64,000 nt of DNA from Cellulomonas marina (GTDB lineage Bacteria; Actinomycetota; Actinomycetes; Actinomycetales; Cellulomonadaceae), in contig NZ_FOKA01000008.1 of assembly GCF_900111925.1 (NCBI RefSeq), positions 124,001 to 188,000 on the forward strand, read 5' to 3'. A program made the position numbers and the translations under genes. This document shows, piece after piece, positions 1 to 10,043 of this stretch (positions are counted from its first letter, which is position 1; each line of letters starts with the position of its first letter). The notes under the pieces were generated by a model. It worked only from the letters and a program-made list of their open reading frames with translations. It ran no database searches and was not told the DNA's origin.

Positions 1-279
1 ACGGTCCCGCTGGCGGTCGTGCCGCCCCTGCTCTGGATCGGCTGGACGTTCCTGCACGGGACCTGGGACGGCTGGTACCCGTACCCGTTCCTCGACGTCG
101 CCGAGCTCGGGCTCGGGCGCGCGCTGCTCAACACCGGGGCCGTGGCCGTCGTGTTCCTGCTGCTCGCGGGTGGCGTGCGCCTGCTCGAGCGCGTGCTGCC
201 GGCCGCCCCGCGCGGCGGTCGCGGCCCGCACGACGCCCCCCGGCCCGTGGGGGCGTCGGCGGGTCCCCCGCGCATGTGA
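1..279 (+). CDS. C-terminal end of a Pr6Pr-like membrane protein (start lies before the window)
   Basis: The frame is open from base 1 and stops at TGA 277-279, so only about the last 92 codons are present. The visible part has an aromatic-rich stretch (WIGWTFLHGTWDGWYPYPFL), then one clear membrane span (VAVVFLLLAGGVRL) and a basic, Pro-rich tail. The aromatic loop followed by a last helix resembles the end of Pr6Pr-family integral membrane proteins, whose biochemical role is unknown. The predicted ppc promoter lies just beyond its stop codon. The family assignment rests on a short fragment and is tentative. Confidence 0.55.
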   Translation, partial: TVPLAVVPPLLWIGWTFLHGTWDGWYPYPFLDVAELGLGRALLNTGAVAVVFLLLAGGVRLLERVLPAAPRGGRGPHDAPRPVGASAGPPRM

Positions 280-334
280 CCGTCCTCTCGCGGCCAGGGG
301 GCGGGACGGGCGCGTCCCGGTGGGCCGCGGTGGC

Positions 335-340
335 TACGGT
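335..340 (+). promoter_or_regulatory. -10 hexamer TACGGT for leaderless ppc
   Basis: TACGGT sits 7 bases before the GTG at 348 with no Shine-Dalgarno sequence between, so transcription probably starts at or next to the start codon. Confidence 0.6.
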
Positions 341-347
341 GACCCCC

Positions 348-3023
<2,676 letters not shown>

Positions 3024-3056
3024 CCGTCGCCGGCGCCCGCCGCCGGCCTGACGACG

Positions 3057-3096
3057 ACGGCCCCCGTCACCTCCCGAGGGAGGCGACGGGGGCCGT
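3057..3096. terminator. bidirectional hairpin terminator between ppc and the helicase gene
   Basis: A perfect 12-bp stem (ACGGCCCCCGTC with its complement at 3085-3096) encloses a second small CCTCC/GGAGG stem. No T-tract follows. It lies between two convergent genes, so it could serve both. Confidence 0.75.
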
Positions 3097-3138
3097 CCGT
3101 CGTGCTGGGGGCGTCGACGCCGTGCCGGCGCGCCAGGG

Positions 3139-4674
3139 TCAGGCCTGGGCGGAGGACCCGCGGCCGCGACCGCCGCGCCGCCGGCGACGACCGGTCCCGT
3201 CGGCCGCACCGGCCGTCCCGCCGCCGGCGGCACCCGTGCCGGGGCCGCCCCCGGTGCGCGCGCCGCCGCCGGCGGCCGCCCGGCCGCCGGACGTGGCCGG
3301 CACGGGGAAGTGGTTGAGGGCCGTGCGGCGCCGCGCGCCGCCGCCGGCCGCCGCACCCGTGGCGCCGGAGCCGCCGCGGGCGGCCCGGCCGGTGGGGGCA
3401 CCGGCGGACGCGGTCGTCGTCGTCGTGCCGCCCGCGGCCCGGGCGGCCCGCGGGGCGCGTGCGCGCTGGACCGGCGCCGGGGCGGCCGGCGCGGGCTCGA
3501 CGTAGGGCGCCGCCTCGCCCGCGAGGGCCTCGACGACCGCGTCGCCCGGGCGCACGCTCTGCGGGCGGGCCGTGATCTTCGCGGCGCGGGTCAGGACCCG
3601 CACGTCCGAGCGCTCCTCCGGCAGCACGAGCGTGACGACGTCGCCGCCGGCACCGGCGCGGGCCGTGCGGCCCGAGCGGTGCAGGTAGGCCTTGTGCTCG
3701 GCCGGCGGGTCGACGTGCACGACGAGCTCGACCTCGTCGACGTGGATGCCGCGTGCGGCGATGTCGGTGGCGACGAGCACCTTGACCGCGCCGGTGGAGA
3801 ACGCCTCGAGGTTGCGCTCGCGGGCACCCTGGCCCAGGTTGCCGTGCAGGTCCACCGCGGGGATGCCCGAGGCCGTGAGCTGCTTGGCCAGCTTCTTCGC
3901 GCCGTGCTTGGTCCGCGTGAACAGGACCCGTCGGCCGGTGCCGCCGGCGAGGCGGTGGACGACCTGGCGCTTGGCCTCCGGGTCCGCCAGCTCGAGCACG
4001 TGGTGGGTCATCGCGACGACGGGCGAGGAGGCCGTGTCGACGCTGTGCTCGACCGGGTTGCGCAGGTAGCGCTTGACGATGATGTCCACGCCGTTGTCGA
4101 GCGTGGCCGAGAACAGCAGGCGCTGGGTGCCCGCGGGGGTGCGGTCGAGGATGCGCTTGACGCCTGGCAGGAAGCCGAGGTCGGCCATGTGGTCGGCCTC
4201 GTCGAGCACGGTGACCTCGATGCCGTCGAGCGTCAGCAGGCGCTGGCCCAGCAGGTCCTCGAGGCGGCCGGGGCAGGCGACGACGACGTCGACGCCGGCA
4301 TCCAGCGCGACGACCTGCCGGTGCTGGGACACGCCGCCGTAGATCGTCGTGGTGCGCAGGCCGTACGCCTGCGCCAGCGGCGCGAGCGTGGCCTCGATCT
4401 GGTTGGCGAGCTCGCGCGTCGGGCACAGCACGAGGGCACGCGGCCGCCGGGCCCGGCGGGCCGGCTGCGGCGACGCGCCGGCGAGCCGGGCGACGAGGGG
4501 GAGCGCGAACGCGATGGTCTTGCCCGAGCCCGTCCGCCCGCGGCCGAGCACGTCCCGGCCCGCGAGGGAGTCCGGGAGCGTGGCGGTCTGGATGGGGAAC
4601 GGGGTCTCGATGCCGCTGTCCGCGAGCGAGCGGACGAGGGGTGCGGGCACGCCGAGGTCGGCGAAGGAGGTCAT
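3139..4674 (-). CDS. DEAD-box ATP-dependent RNA helicase
   Basis: Unwinds RNA duplexes, typically in ribosome assembly or mRNA decay. The 511-residue protein starts at the ATG whose complement is 4672-4674, preceded by GGAAGG at good spacing; the longer open frame upstream is not coding. It shows the Q motif (FADLGVP...PIQ), Walker A GRTGSGKT at 46-53, PTREL, DEAD inside VLDEADHMADLGF, SAT, and motif VI HRSGRTARAG. After the core, about 115 residues form a Gly/Ala/Arg-rich tail ending RRRRRGGRGRG, a typical RNA-binding extension (RhlE/DeaD style). It is divergent from the next gene across a 231-bp gap. Confidence 0.95.
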   Translation of the reverse strand: MTSFADLGVPAPLVRSLADSGIETPFPIQTATLPDSLAGRDVLGRGRTGSGKTIAFALPLVARLAGASPQPARRARRPRALVLCPTRELANQIEATLAPLAQAYGLRTTTIYGGVSQHRQVVALDAGVDVVVACPGRLEDLLGQRLLTLDGIEVTVLDEADHMADLGFLPGVKRILDRTPAGTQRLLFSATLDNGVDIIVKRYLRNPVEHSVDTASSPVVAMTHHVLELADPEAKRQVVHRLAGGTGRRVLFTRTKHGAKKLAKQLTASGIPAVDLHGNLGQGARERNLEAFSTGAVKVLVATDIAARGIHVDEVELVVHVDPPAEHKAYLHRSGRTARAGAGGDVVTLVLPEERSDVRVLTRAAKITARPQSVRPGDAVVEALAGEAAPYVEPAPAAPAPVQRARAPRAARAAGGTTTTTASAGAPTGRAARGGSGATGAAAGGGARRRTALNHFPVPATSGGRAAAGGGARTGGGPGTGAAGGGTAGAADGTGRRRRRGGRGRGSSAQA

Positions 4675-4905
4675 GGGAACCTTCCGGGTCGTGGGCCGTG
4701 GGTCGCCGCCAGAGCACCGACCTGCGGCGCCCGGGAGGGGCGCGGGCAGGGGCCGGGGGGATCTCCACGACGCGGGGCGCGCGGAGTCGCGCAGCCCATG
4801 TCGTCCCATGATCGCACACGAGTCCTGTCCTGCCCAGGGGCGCGGCGCCGACGCCACGCCCGGCGCGTCCCGGGGTGCGCGGCCCGTGCGTCCTACGCTC
4901 GGGGC
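4675..4905. other. divergent intergenic region
   Basis: 231 bp between the helicase start (minus strand) and the CYTH-like gene (plus strand). The plus promoter is TACGCT at 4894-4899. I see no clear TANNNT for the helicase, whose mRNA, if it starts in this gap, could have a long 5' leader, as is common for cold-inducible helicases. Confidence 0.4.
4894..4899 (+). promoter_or_regulatory. -10 hexamer TACGCT, leaderless
   Basis: TACGCT lies 6 bases before GTG 4906 with no ribosome binding site between them. Confidence 0.55.
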
Positions 4906-5568
4906 GTGAGCGACGGCGGGAACGGCGACTTCGAGTTCGAGCGCCGGTTCTTCGTCCGCGAGCTGCCCCTCGACCTGCTCGACGGGTCGCCGGCGCTCGT
5001 CGTGCAGAGCTACCTGCTGGCGGACGAGGGGTGGGCCGTCCGCGTGCGCGTCCAGGTGCCGGCCGTGGACGTCGGCGCGCTGGGCGGGGGCCCCGGCGGC
5101 CCCACGGACGTGGACCCGCGGACGCTGCTGGAGCGGTGGGCCGGGGCCGTCGACTTCGCCGCGGTGACCGTCAAGGGGCCCATGGTGGAGGGCACCCGCT
5201 ACGAGGCCGAGCGGGAGCTCGACCCGCTCGTGGGCGTCGAGCTCGTCCGGCGCGGTGGCGCGGTGGTGGGCAAGTGGCGGCACGCGGCCTGGCTGGGTGA
5301 CGACGGCTGGGTCGTCGACGTCTTCGTCGGGGCGGACGCCCCGCTCGTCGTCGCCGAGGTGGAGCGCGGCGGGCCCGTCACGGACCTCACCGTGCCCGCC
5401 TTCTGCACGACGGAGGTGACCACGGACGGACGGTTCGCCAACGACGCCCTCGCGCACCAGCCGTACGGCGGCTGGGCGGGCCGCTTCGAGGCGGAGCTCG
5501 CCGCGCGCGGACCCGTGTTCCTCGAGGGGCTGGGGCACAACCACCTCGACGGGGGCGCGCGGGGCTGA
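4906..5568 (+). CDS. CYTH-like (triphosphate tunnel fold) protein
   Basis: The 220-residue protein carries features of the CYTH/triphosphate tunnel metalloenzyme fold: an N-terminal FEFERRFFV (compare the family ExExK/R), a central VTVKGP followed by GTRYEAERELD, the acidic strand VVDVFVG...VVAEVE, and VTTDGRFANDALA near the end. Such proteins hydrolyse or bind triphosphates or polyphosphate in a metal-dependent beta-barrel. The charged residues facing the tunnel look partly kept (E, R, K, E pairs), so activity is plausible but substrate is unknown. GTG 4906 is chosen for its -10 hexamer. It is followed at 68 bp by the VOC gene, which has its own operator-like site. Confidence 0.65.
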   Translation: MSDGGNGDFEFERRFFVRELPLDLLDGSPALVVQSYLLADEGWAVRVRVQVPAVDVGALGGGPGGPTDVDPRTLLERWAGAVDFAAVTVKGPMVEGTRYEAERELDPLVGVELVRRGGAVVGKWRHAAWLGDDGWVVDVFVGADAPLVVAEVERGGPVTDLTVPAFCTTEVTTDGRFANDALAHQPYGGWAGRFEAELAARGPVFLEGLGHNHLDGGARG

Positions 5569-5592
5569 GGCGGGAACACCCGGGGCGGCGAC

Positions 5593-5612
5593 TTGGTTGA
5601 CGCGACAAACAA
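5593..5612 (+). promoter_or_regulatory. operator-like palindrome before the VOC gene
   Basis: Twenty bases, TTGGTTGACG then CGACAAACAA, form an inverted repeat with 16 of 20 positions symmetric. It lies 23 bases before the GTG in an unusually AT-rich patch. Size and placement fit a MarR- or HxlR-type repressor site, the kind that controls quinone- and catechol-stress dioxygenases in other bacteria. Confidence 0.6.
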
Positions 5613-5635
5613 CCGCGCGTCACCCGGAGGCCCTC

Positions 5636-6616
5636 GTGAGCAGCACCAGCAGCACCGGTACCACCAGCAGCATCCCCCCGGCGTCGGCGTCGGCGCCGGC
5701 GTCGGCGTCGGAGCCGGCACGGCGTCGCGACGCCATCGCCGCGGGGACGGGGATGGACGCGGTGACGCTCCTCGTCGGGGACCTCGACCGGCAGCTCTGG
5801 TACTACCGCGACGTCCTCGGGCTGGAGGTGCTGTCCGGCACCCCTGGTGCGGGGTCGGCGACCGGGCGCGTGGCCGGCGACGACCGGCCGGACGTCGTCG
5901 TCCTCGGCCGGCGCGCGGTGCCGCTGGTCGTGCTGCGGCACGCGCCCGGGTTGCCGCCGGTGCCCCGGCACGGCGCCGGGCTCTTCCACACGGCCCTGCT
6001 GTTCGACGACCGTGCCGGGCTCGCCGCCGCGCTGGCCTCCGTCGCGCGGCTGGCCCCGCAGACCTACGTCGGGGCGGCGGACCACCTCGTCTCGCTGGCC
6101 TTCTACCTGACGGACCCCGAGGGCAACGGCGTCGAGCTGTACTGGGACCGCGGGCGCGAGCAGTGGCGGCGCACGCCCGACGGCGGCGTCGTCATGGACT
6201 CGCTGCGCCTGGACCCGAGCGCCTTCCTCGACGAGCACCTCGACGAGGCCGCCCCGACGTCGGGGGCCGTCGTCGGGCACGTGCACCTGCAGGTCGGCGA
6301 CGTGCCGAGCGCGCGCCGCTTCTACGTGGACGCCCTCGGCTTCGACGTGACCGCGCAGTGGCACGGCGCCCTCTTCGTCTCGGCCGGCGGGTACCACCAC
6401 CACCTGGCGATGAACACCTGGAACAGCGCCGGGGCCGGCCCGCGCGCGTCGACCCTCGGCCTCGGGGAGGTCCGCATCGTCGTGCCGGCGGCGGACGACC
6501 TCGGCGCCCTCGCCGACCGCGTCGCCCACGCCGGCGTCGTCGCCACGCCGGACGGCCCGAGCCTGCGGTTCGAGGACCCGTGGCGCAACGTCGTGCGGGT
6601 GAGCGCCGCGGCCTGA
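5636..6616 (+). CDS. two-domain VOC protein, CatE-like extradiol dioxygenase/glyoxalase family
   Basis: The 326-residue protein starts at GTG 5636, preceded by GGAGG five bases away. After a Ser/Ala/Thr-rich N-terminal tail of about 35 residues, two vicinal-oxygen-chelate domains follow: MDAVTLLVGDLDRQLWYYRDVLGLEV...PEGNGVELYWDR, and VGHVHLQVGDVPSARRFYVDALGFDV...GGYHHHLAMNTW. The His in VGHVHL, the GGYHHH and the Glu in GVELYW are the kind of metal ligands used by this superfamily. The arrangement matches CatE/YfiE-type catechol 2,3-dioxygenases and related aromatic-stress proteins. The palindrome upstream suggests repression relieved by an electrophile or phenol. The exact substrate cannot be told. 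Confidence 0.8.
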   Translation: MSSTSSTGTTSSIPPASASAPASASEPARRRDAIAAGTGMDAVTLLVGDLDRQLWYYRDVLGLEVLSGTPGAGSATGRVAGDDRPDVVVLGRRAVPLVVLRHAPGLPPVPRHGAGLFHTALLFDDRAGLAAALASVARLAPQTYVGAADHLVSLAFYLTDPEGNGVELYWDRGREQWRRTPDGGVVMDSLRLDPSAFLDEHLDEAAPTSGAVVGHVHLQVGDVPSARRFYVDALGFDVTAQWHGALFVSAGGYHHHLAMNTWNSAGAGPRASTLGLGEVRIVVPAADDLGALADRVAHAGVVATPDGPSLRFEDPWRNVVRVSAAA

Positions 6617-6618
6617 GC

Positions 6619-6645
6619 CCACCGGTGCCGTCGTGCCGCCGGTGG
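6619..6645. terminator. weak hairpin after the VOC gene
   Basis: CCACCGG at 6619-6625 pairs with CCGGTGG at 6639-6645, right after the TGA. There is no T-tract, and a new promoter follows at 6658. Confidence 0.35.
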
Positions 6646-6657
6646 CCGGCGCGCCGG

Positions 6658-6663
6658 TAGCGT
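6658..6663 (+). promoter_or_regulatory. -10 hexamer TAGCGT, leaderless
   Basis: TAGCGT lies 7 bases before GTG 6671, the kinase start, without a ribosome binding site. Confidence 0.55.
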
Positions 6664-6670
6664 GCGGGGC

Positions 6671-8107
6671 GTGACCGACGCGCCCGACCCCGCGGACCCG
6701 GACGCCCCCGGCTGGTCGCGGCCCCGCCCCTCCGGGGGCGAGCTGCGCGCCGACGCCGCGCTGGCCGGCGTCCTGCTGGTCGCCGCGGTCCTCACGATGG
6801 TCCTGTACCGGTCGGCGGGGTTCTACCCGGAACCGGCGTCGGGCGCCGTGTCCGTGGCGGCGCTCGTCGGGGTGACGCTGCCGCTGGCCGTGCGGCGCCG
6901 GTGGCCCTCGGCGGTGGCGGCGGTCGTGGCCGCCGCGTTCCTCGTCGGGGGGCTGCTGCACGTCCCCGAGCAGGTCATCAGCAACATCGCGCTGTTCATG
7001 GCGCTGTACACCGTCGGCGCGTGGGAGCCGTCGCGGGCGCGGGCGTCCTGGACCCGCGGCCTGGTGGTGCTGGGGATGTTCGTCTGGCTCGTCGTCGCGC
7101 TGTACTCGGCGTCCGCCGACGCGGCGGACGAGGACGCCCCACCGGGTGCGTCCGGACCGTTCTCGCCCTTCGTCGCGCTCTCGCTGGTCCAGCTCGTCAC
7201 GAACGCGCTGTTCTTCGCCGGGGCCTGGTGGTTCGGGGACCACGCCTGGCGGTCCGCGCGGGAGCGGGCCCGCACGGCGCTGCGCACGCGGCTGCTGCAG
7301 GCCGAGCGCGTGCGGGCCGAGGCGCAGGCGGTGACCATCGAGCGCCTGCGGCTGGCCCGGGAGCTGCACGACGCGGTCGCCCACCACGTCTCCCTCATGG
7401 GCGTGGGCGCGGCGGCGGCGCGGACCCTGCTGCCCGTCGACCCGCCGCGCGCCGCCGAGGCCCTCGAGGGCGTGGAGGGCGCCGCGCGCGAGGCGCTCAC
7501 CGAGCTGCACGGGCTCGTGCGGACGTTGCGCCAGGACGAGGGTGCGCCGGACGCGACGCCGCACGCCGCCGGCGGCGGCCCGTCGGACGGCTCGTCGGAC
7601 GGCGCGTCGGACGGCTCGTCGTCTGCGGACGGCAGCTTCGGCCGGCGCGAGGCGCTCGGCTCCCTCGGCGTCGACCGGCTGCCGGCCCTCGTCGCCGAGA
7701 CGACGGCGGGGGGCGTGGAGGCGACCCTCGCGGTCGTCGGGCAGCCGCGGCCGCTGCCGCCGACCGTCTCGCTGAACCTGTACCGGATCGCGCAGGAGGC
7801 GCTGACGAACGTGCGCAAGCACGCGGGGCCCGGCGCGCACGCCGACGTGCGGCTGCGCTGGCTCGACGACGCGGTGGAGCTCGAGGTGTCCGACGACGGG
7901 CGGGGCCCGCGGCGCGGCCGGGAGGCGGCGTGGTCGTCGCCGGGGTGGGGCGCCGGCGGGCTCGGGCTCGTCGGCATGCGCGAGCGGGTCGCGGCGGACG
8001 GAGGCGAGCTGCACGTGGGACCGCGCCGCGGCGGCGGCTTCCTCGTGCGCGCGTCGGTGCCGCGTCGTCGCGTCGAGGTCGGGGCGTCCGTCGGCGGTGG
8101 GGCGTGA
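6671..8107 (+). CDS. NarL-family two-component sensor histidine kinase
   Basis: A 478-residue membrane sensor. About four to five hydrophobic spans fill residues 30-185 with short loops, so it probably senses a membrane or envelope signal. The HisKA_3 dimerisation/phosphorylation box LARELHDAVAHHV places the phospho-His near residue 233. The HATPase domain shows LYRIAQEALTNVRKHA (N box), VSDDGRGP (G1) and GGLGLVGMRERV (G2). Between the two is an unusual low-complexity loop rich in Ser, Asp and Gly (about residues 300-325). The stop overlaps the start of the response regulator by GTGA, so the pair is co-translated. Confidence 0.93.
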   Translation: MTDAPDPADPDAPGWSRPRPSGGELRADAALAGVLLVAAVLTMVLYRSAGFYPEPASGAVSVAALVGVTLPLAVRRRWPSAVAAVVAAAFLVGGLLHVPEQVISNIALFMALYTVGAWEPSRARASWTRGLVVLGMFVWLVVALYSASADAADEDAPPGASGPFSPFVALSLVQLVTNALFFAGAWWFGDHAWRSARERARTALRTRLLQAERVRAEAQAVTIERLRLARELHDAVAHHVSLMGVGAAAARTLLPVDPPRAAEALEGVEGAAREALTELHGLVRTLRQDEGAPDATPHAAGGGPSDGSSDGASDGSSSADGSFGRREALGSLGVDRLPALVAETTAGGVEATLAVVGQPRPLPPTVSLNLYRIAQEALTNVRKHAGPGAHADVRLRWLDDAVELEVSDDGRGPRRGREAAWSSPGWGAGGLGLVGMRERVAADGGELHVGPRRGGGFLVRASVPRRRVEVGASVGGGA

Positions 8108-8907
8108 GCGCACCGGGCACGACCGCGCCGGGCACGACCGCGCGGGGCACCACCGCCCCGGTGCGCGTCGTCCTCGTCGACGACCAGGCGCTGCTGCGCG
8201 CGGGCATCGCCGTCATCCTCGGGACGGAGCCCGGGATCGAGGTGGTCGGCGAGGCCTCGACGGGCGCGGAGGCGCTCGACGTCGTGCGCGCGACGCGTCC
8301 CGACGTCGTGTGCATGGACGTGCAGATGCCGGACATGGACGGTCTCGAGGCCACCCGCCGGCTGCTCGCCGACCCCGAGGTGCACGCTCACGTCCTGGTC
8401 CTGACGACCTTCGCGCGCGAGGACTACCTGGTCGAGGCGCTCGCGGCCGGGGCCAGCGGGTTCCTGCTGAAGAACTCGCGGCCCGAGCAGCTCGTCGCGG
8501 GTGTGCGGGCCGTCGCCGCCGGCGACGCGCTGCTGGCCCCCGAGCTCACGCGCGCCGTCATCGCGCGCGCCGTCGCGGCGGGGGCGCTCGCGTCGCGGTC
8601 GGCTCCGGCACCGGTCCCACCACCCGCTCCTGCACCTGTCCCCCCACCGGCCCCCTCACCGGCCCCCGCGCCGGCCCCCGCGCCGGCACCGGTACCGACC
8701 GGTCGGCTCGCCACGCTCACCGAGCGGGAGCTCGAGGTCCTCGGCCTCGTCGCGCGCGGCATGTCGAACGACGAGATCGCGGCGGCCCTGGTCCTCGGCC
8801 GGGCCACCGTGAAGACGCACGTGTCCAACGTCCTCATGAAGCTCGGCGTCCGCGACCGGGTCCAGGCCGTCGTGCTCGCGCACGAGCAGGGGCTCGTCGG
8901 GCGCTGA
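8104..8907 (+). CDS. NarL/FixJ-family response regulator
   Basis: Partner of the kinase just upstream, overlapping it by four bases. The REC domain begins at VRVVLVDDQALLRAG, with the phospho-acceptor Asp near residue 72 (CMDVQMPDMDG) and the conserved Lys in FLLKNS. The C-terminal LuxR-type HTH is LTERELEVLGLVARGMSNDEIAAALVLG...VKTHVSNVLMKLG. The two domains are joined by about 35 residues made almost only of Pro, Ala and Val, much longer than the usual linker. A 15-residue Gly/Thr/Ala repeat (APGTTAPGTTARGTTAP) precedes the REC domain. It is expected to activate or repress genes on phosphorylation; the target may be the ABC exporter downstream, which is inference. Confidence 0.94.
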   Translation: MSAPGTTAPGTTARGTTAPVRVVLVDDQALLRAGIAVILGTEPGIEVVGEASTGAEALDVVRATRPDVVCMDVQMPDMDGLEATRRLLADPEVHAHVLVLTTFAREDYLVEALAAGASGFLLKNSRPEQLVAGVRAVAAGDALLAPELTRAVIARAVAAGALASRSAPAPVPPPAPAPVPPPAPSPAPAPAPAPAPVPTGRLATLTERELEVLGLVARGMSNDEIAAALVLGRATVKTHVSNVLMKLGVRDRVQAVVLAHEQGLVGR

Positions 8908-8910
8908 GAC

Positions 8911-8935
8911 CCGTCCCGCCTCCGCCACGGGACGG
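8911..8935 (+). terminator. hairpin after the response regulator gene
   Basis: CCGTCCCG at 8911-8918 pairs perfectly with CGGGACGG at 8928-8935 around a 9-base loop, just after the stop codon. No T-tract. Confidence 0.45.
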
Positions 8936-9023
8936 AGGGCCCCGTCCGGCGACGACCGCGCGAGGGCTCGCCGGGCCGTCAGGATCCGTCCGCGGCCGGA
9001 GGACGCGCCGCCCCCGGCGGACC

Positions 9024-9029
9024 TAGCGT
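9024..9029 (+). promoter_or_regulatory. -10 hexamer TAGCGT for the ABC exporter operon (with leader)
   Basis: Here TAGCGT is about 40 bases before GTG 9069, and GAGAGGGG lies just before the start, so this unit probably has a normal short leader with a ribosome binding site. Confidence 0.5.
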
Positions 9030-9068
9030 CGGAGCGAGGCGAGAGCCCGACGACGAGAGGGGTGCACC

Positions 9069-10043
9069 GTGCTGGTGCTGGAGGGGATCGAGCGCAGCTT
9101 CGGCGGGCGCCGCGTCCTGCAGGACGTGGGCTTCACCGTGCAGCGCGGCCGGCTGACGGGCTTCGTCGGCGGCAACGGGGCCGGCAAGACGACGACGATG
9201 CGGATCGTCCTGGGGGTGCTGGCCGCCGACGCCGGCACCGTGACGCTCGACGGCACGCCGCTCGACGCGGGCCGGCGCCGCCGGTTCGGGTACATGCCCG
9301 AGGAGCGCGGCCTGTACCCGAAGATGAAGGTCGCGGAGCAGCTCACCTACCTCGCGCGGCTGCACGGCTGGGACGCCGAGGCCGCGGCGCGCCGGGCCGG
9401 GGACCTGCTCGAGCGGCTCGGGCTCGCGGAGCGCGCCGGCGACCCCGTCGAGACGCTGTCGCTGGGCAACCAGCAGCGCGCCCAGATCGCGGCCGCGCTC
9501 GTGCACGGGCCGGAGGTGCTCGTGCTCGACGAGCCGTTCTCCGGTCTCGACCCGCTCGCGGTCGACGTGGTCCTCGGCGTGCTGAGCGACACGGCGGCGT
9601 CCGGGGTGCCGGTGCTGTTCTCGTCCCACCAGCTCGACCTCGTCGAGCGCCTGTGCGACGACATGGTCATCATCGCCGGCGGCCGCATCCGCGCCGCCGG
9701 TGCCCGCGAGGAGCTGCGGGAGCGCTACGGCACGCGCCGGCACGAGCTCGTCGCGGCCGGGGACGTCGGCTGGCTGCGCCAGGTGCCCGGCGTGCGCGTC
9801 GAGTCCTTCTCCGGCGGGTCCGCGCTCTTCGAGGCCGACGAGGCCACCGCGCAGGAGGTGCTGCGCACGGCGCTGGCGCGTGGTCCGGTCACCACCTTCG
9901 CCCCCGTGGTGCCCACCCTGGGGGAGATCTTCCGCGAGGTCGTCGCCGGCCCGCAGGACGCCGGGTCCGACCTCGGGACCGGTCCCGCGCCCGACGGCAC
10001 CGCCGCTCCCGTCCGCCCGTCCCTGCAGGAGGTGTCCCGATGA
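9069..10043 (+). CDS. ABC-2 type transporter ATP-binding subunit (NatA-like)
   Basis: Powers an export complex with the permease encoded next. The 324-residue protein has Walker A GGNGAGKT at 34-41, the signature LSLGNQQRAQ (a degenerate form of LSGGQ found in this subfamily), Walker B VLVLDEPFSGLDP, and the switch His in FSSHQLD. A C-terminal extension of about 100 residues after the core matches the DUF4162 region of NatA/drug-exporter ATPases. The start is supported by GAGAGGGG upstream. It overlaps the permease gene by ATGA. The substrate is unknown; NatAB-like sodium export or antibiotic/peptide export are the usual options. Confidence 0.93.
   Translation: MLVLEGIERSFGGRRVLQDVGFTVQRGRLTGFVGGNGAGKTTTMRIVLGVLAADAGTVTLDGTPLDAGRRRRFGYMPEERGLYPKMKVAEQLTYLARLHGWDAEAAARRAGDLLERLGLAERAGDPVETLSLGNQQRAQIAAALVHGPEVLVLDEPFSGLDPLAVDVVLGVLSDTAASGVPVLFSSHQLDLVERLCDDMVIIAGGRIRAAGAREELRERYGTRRHELVAAGDVGWLRQVPGVRVESFSGGSALFEADEATAQEVLRTALARGPVTTFAPVVPTLGEIFREVVAGPQDAGSDLGTGPAPDGTAAPVRPSLQEVSR

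Noticed and set aside
276..347. Upstream ATG of the ppc frame as true start
   Set aside because: The extra 24 residues are unlike PEP carboxylases, and TACGGT is positioned for GTG 348.
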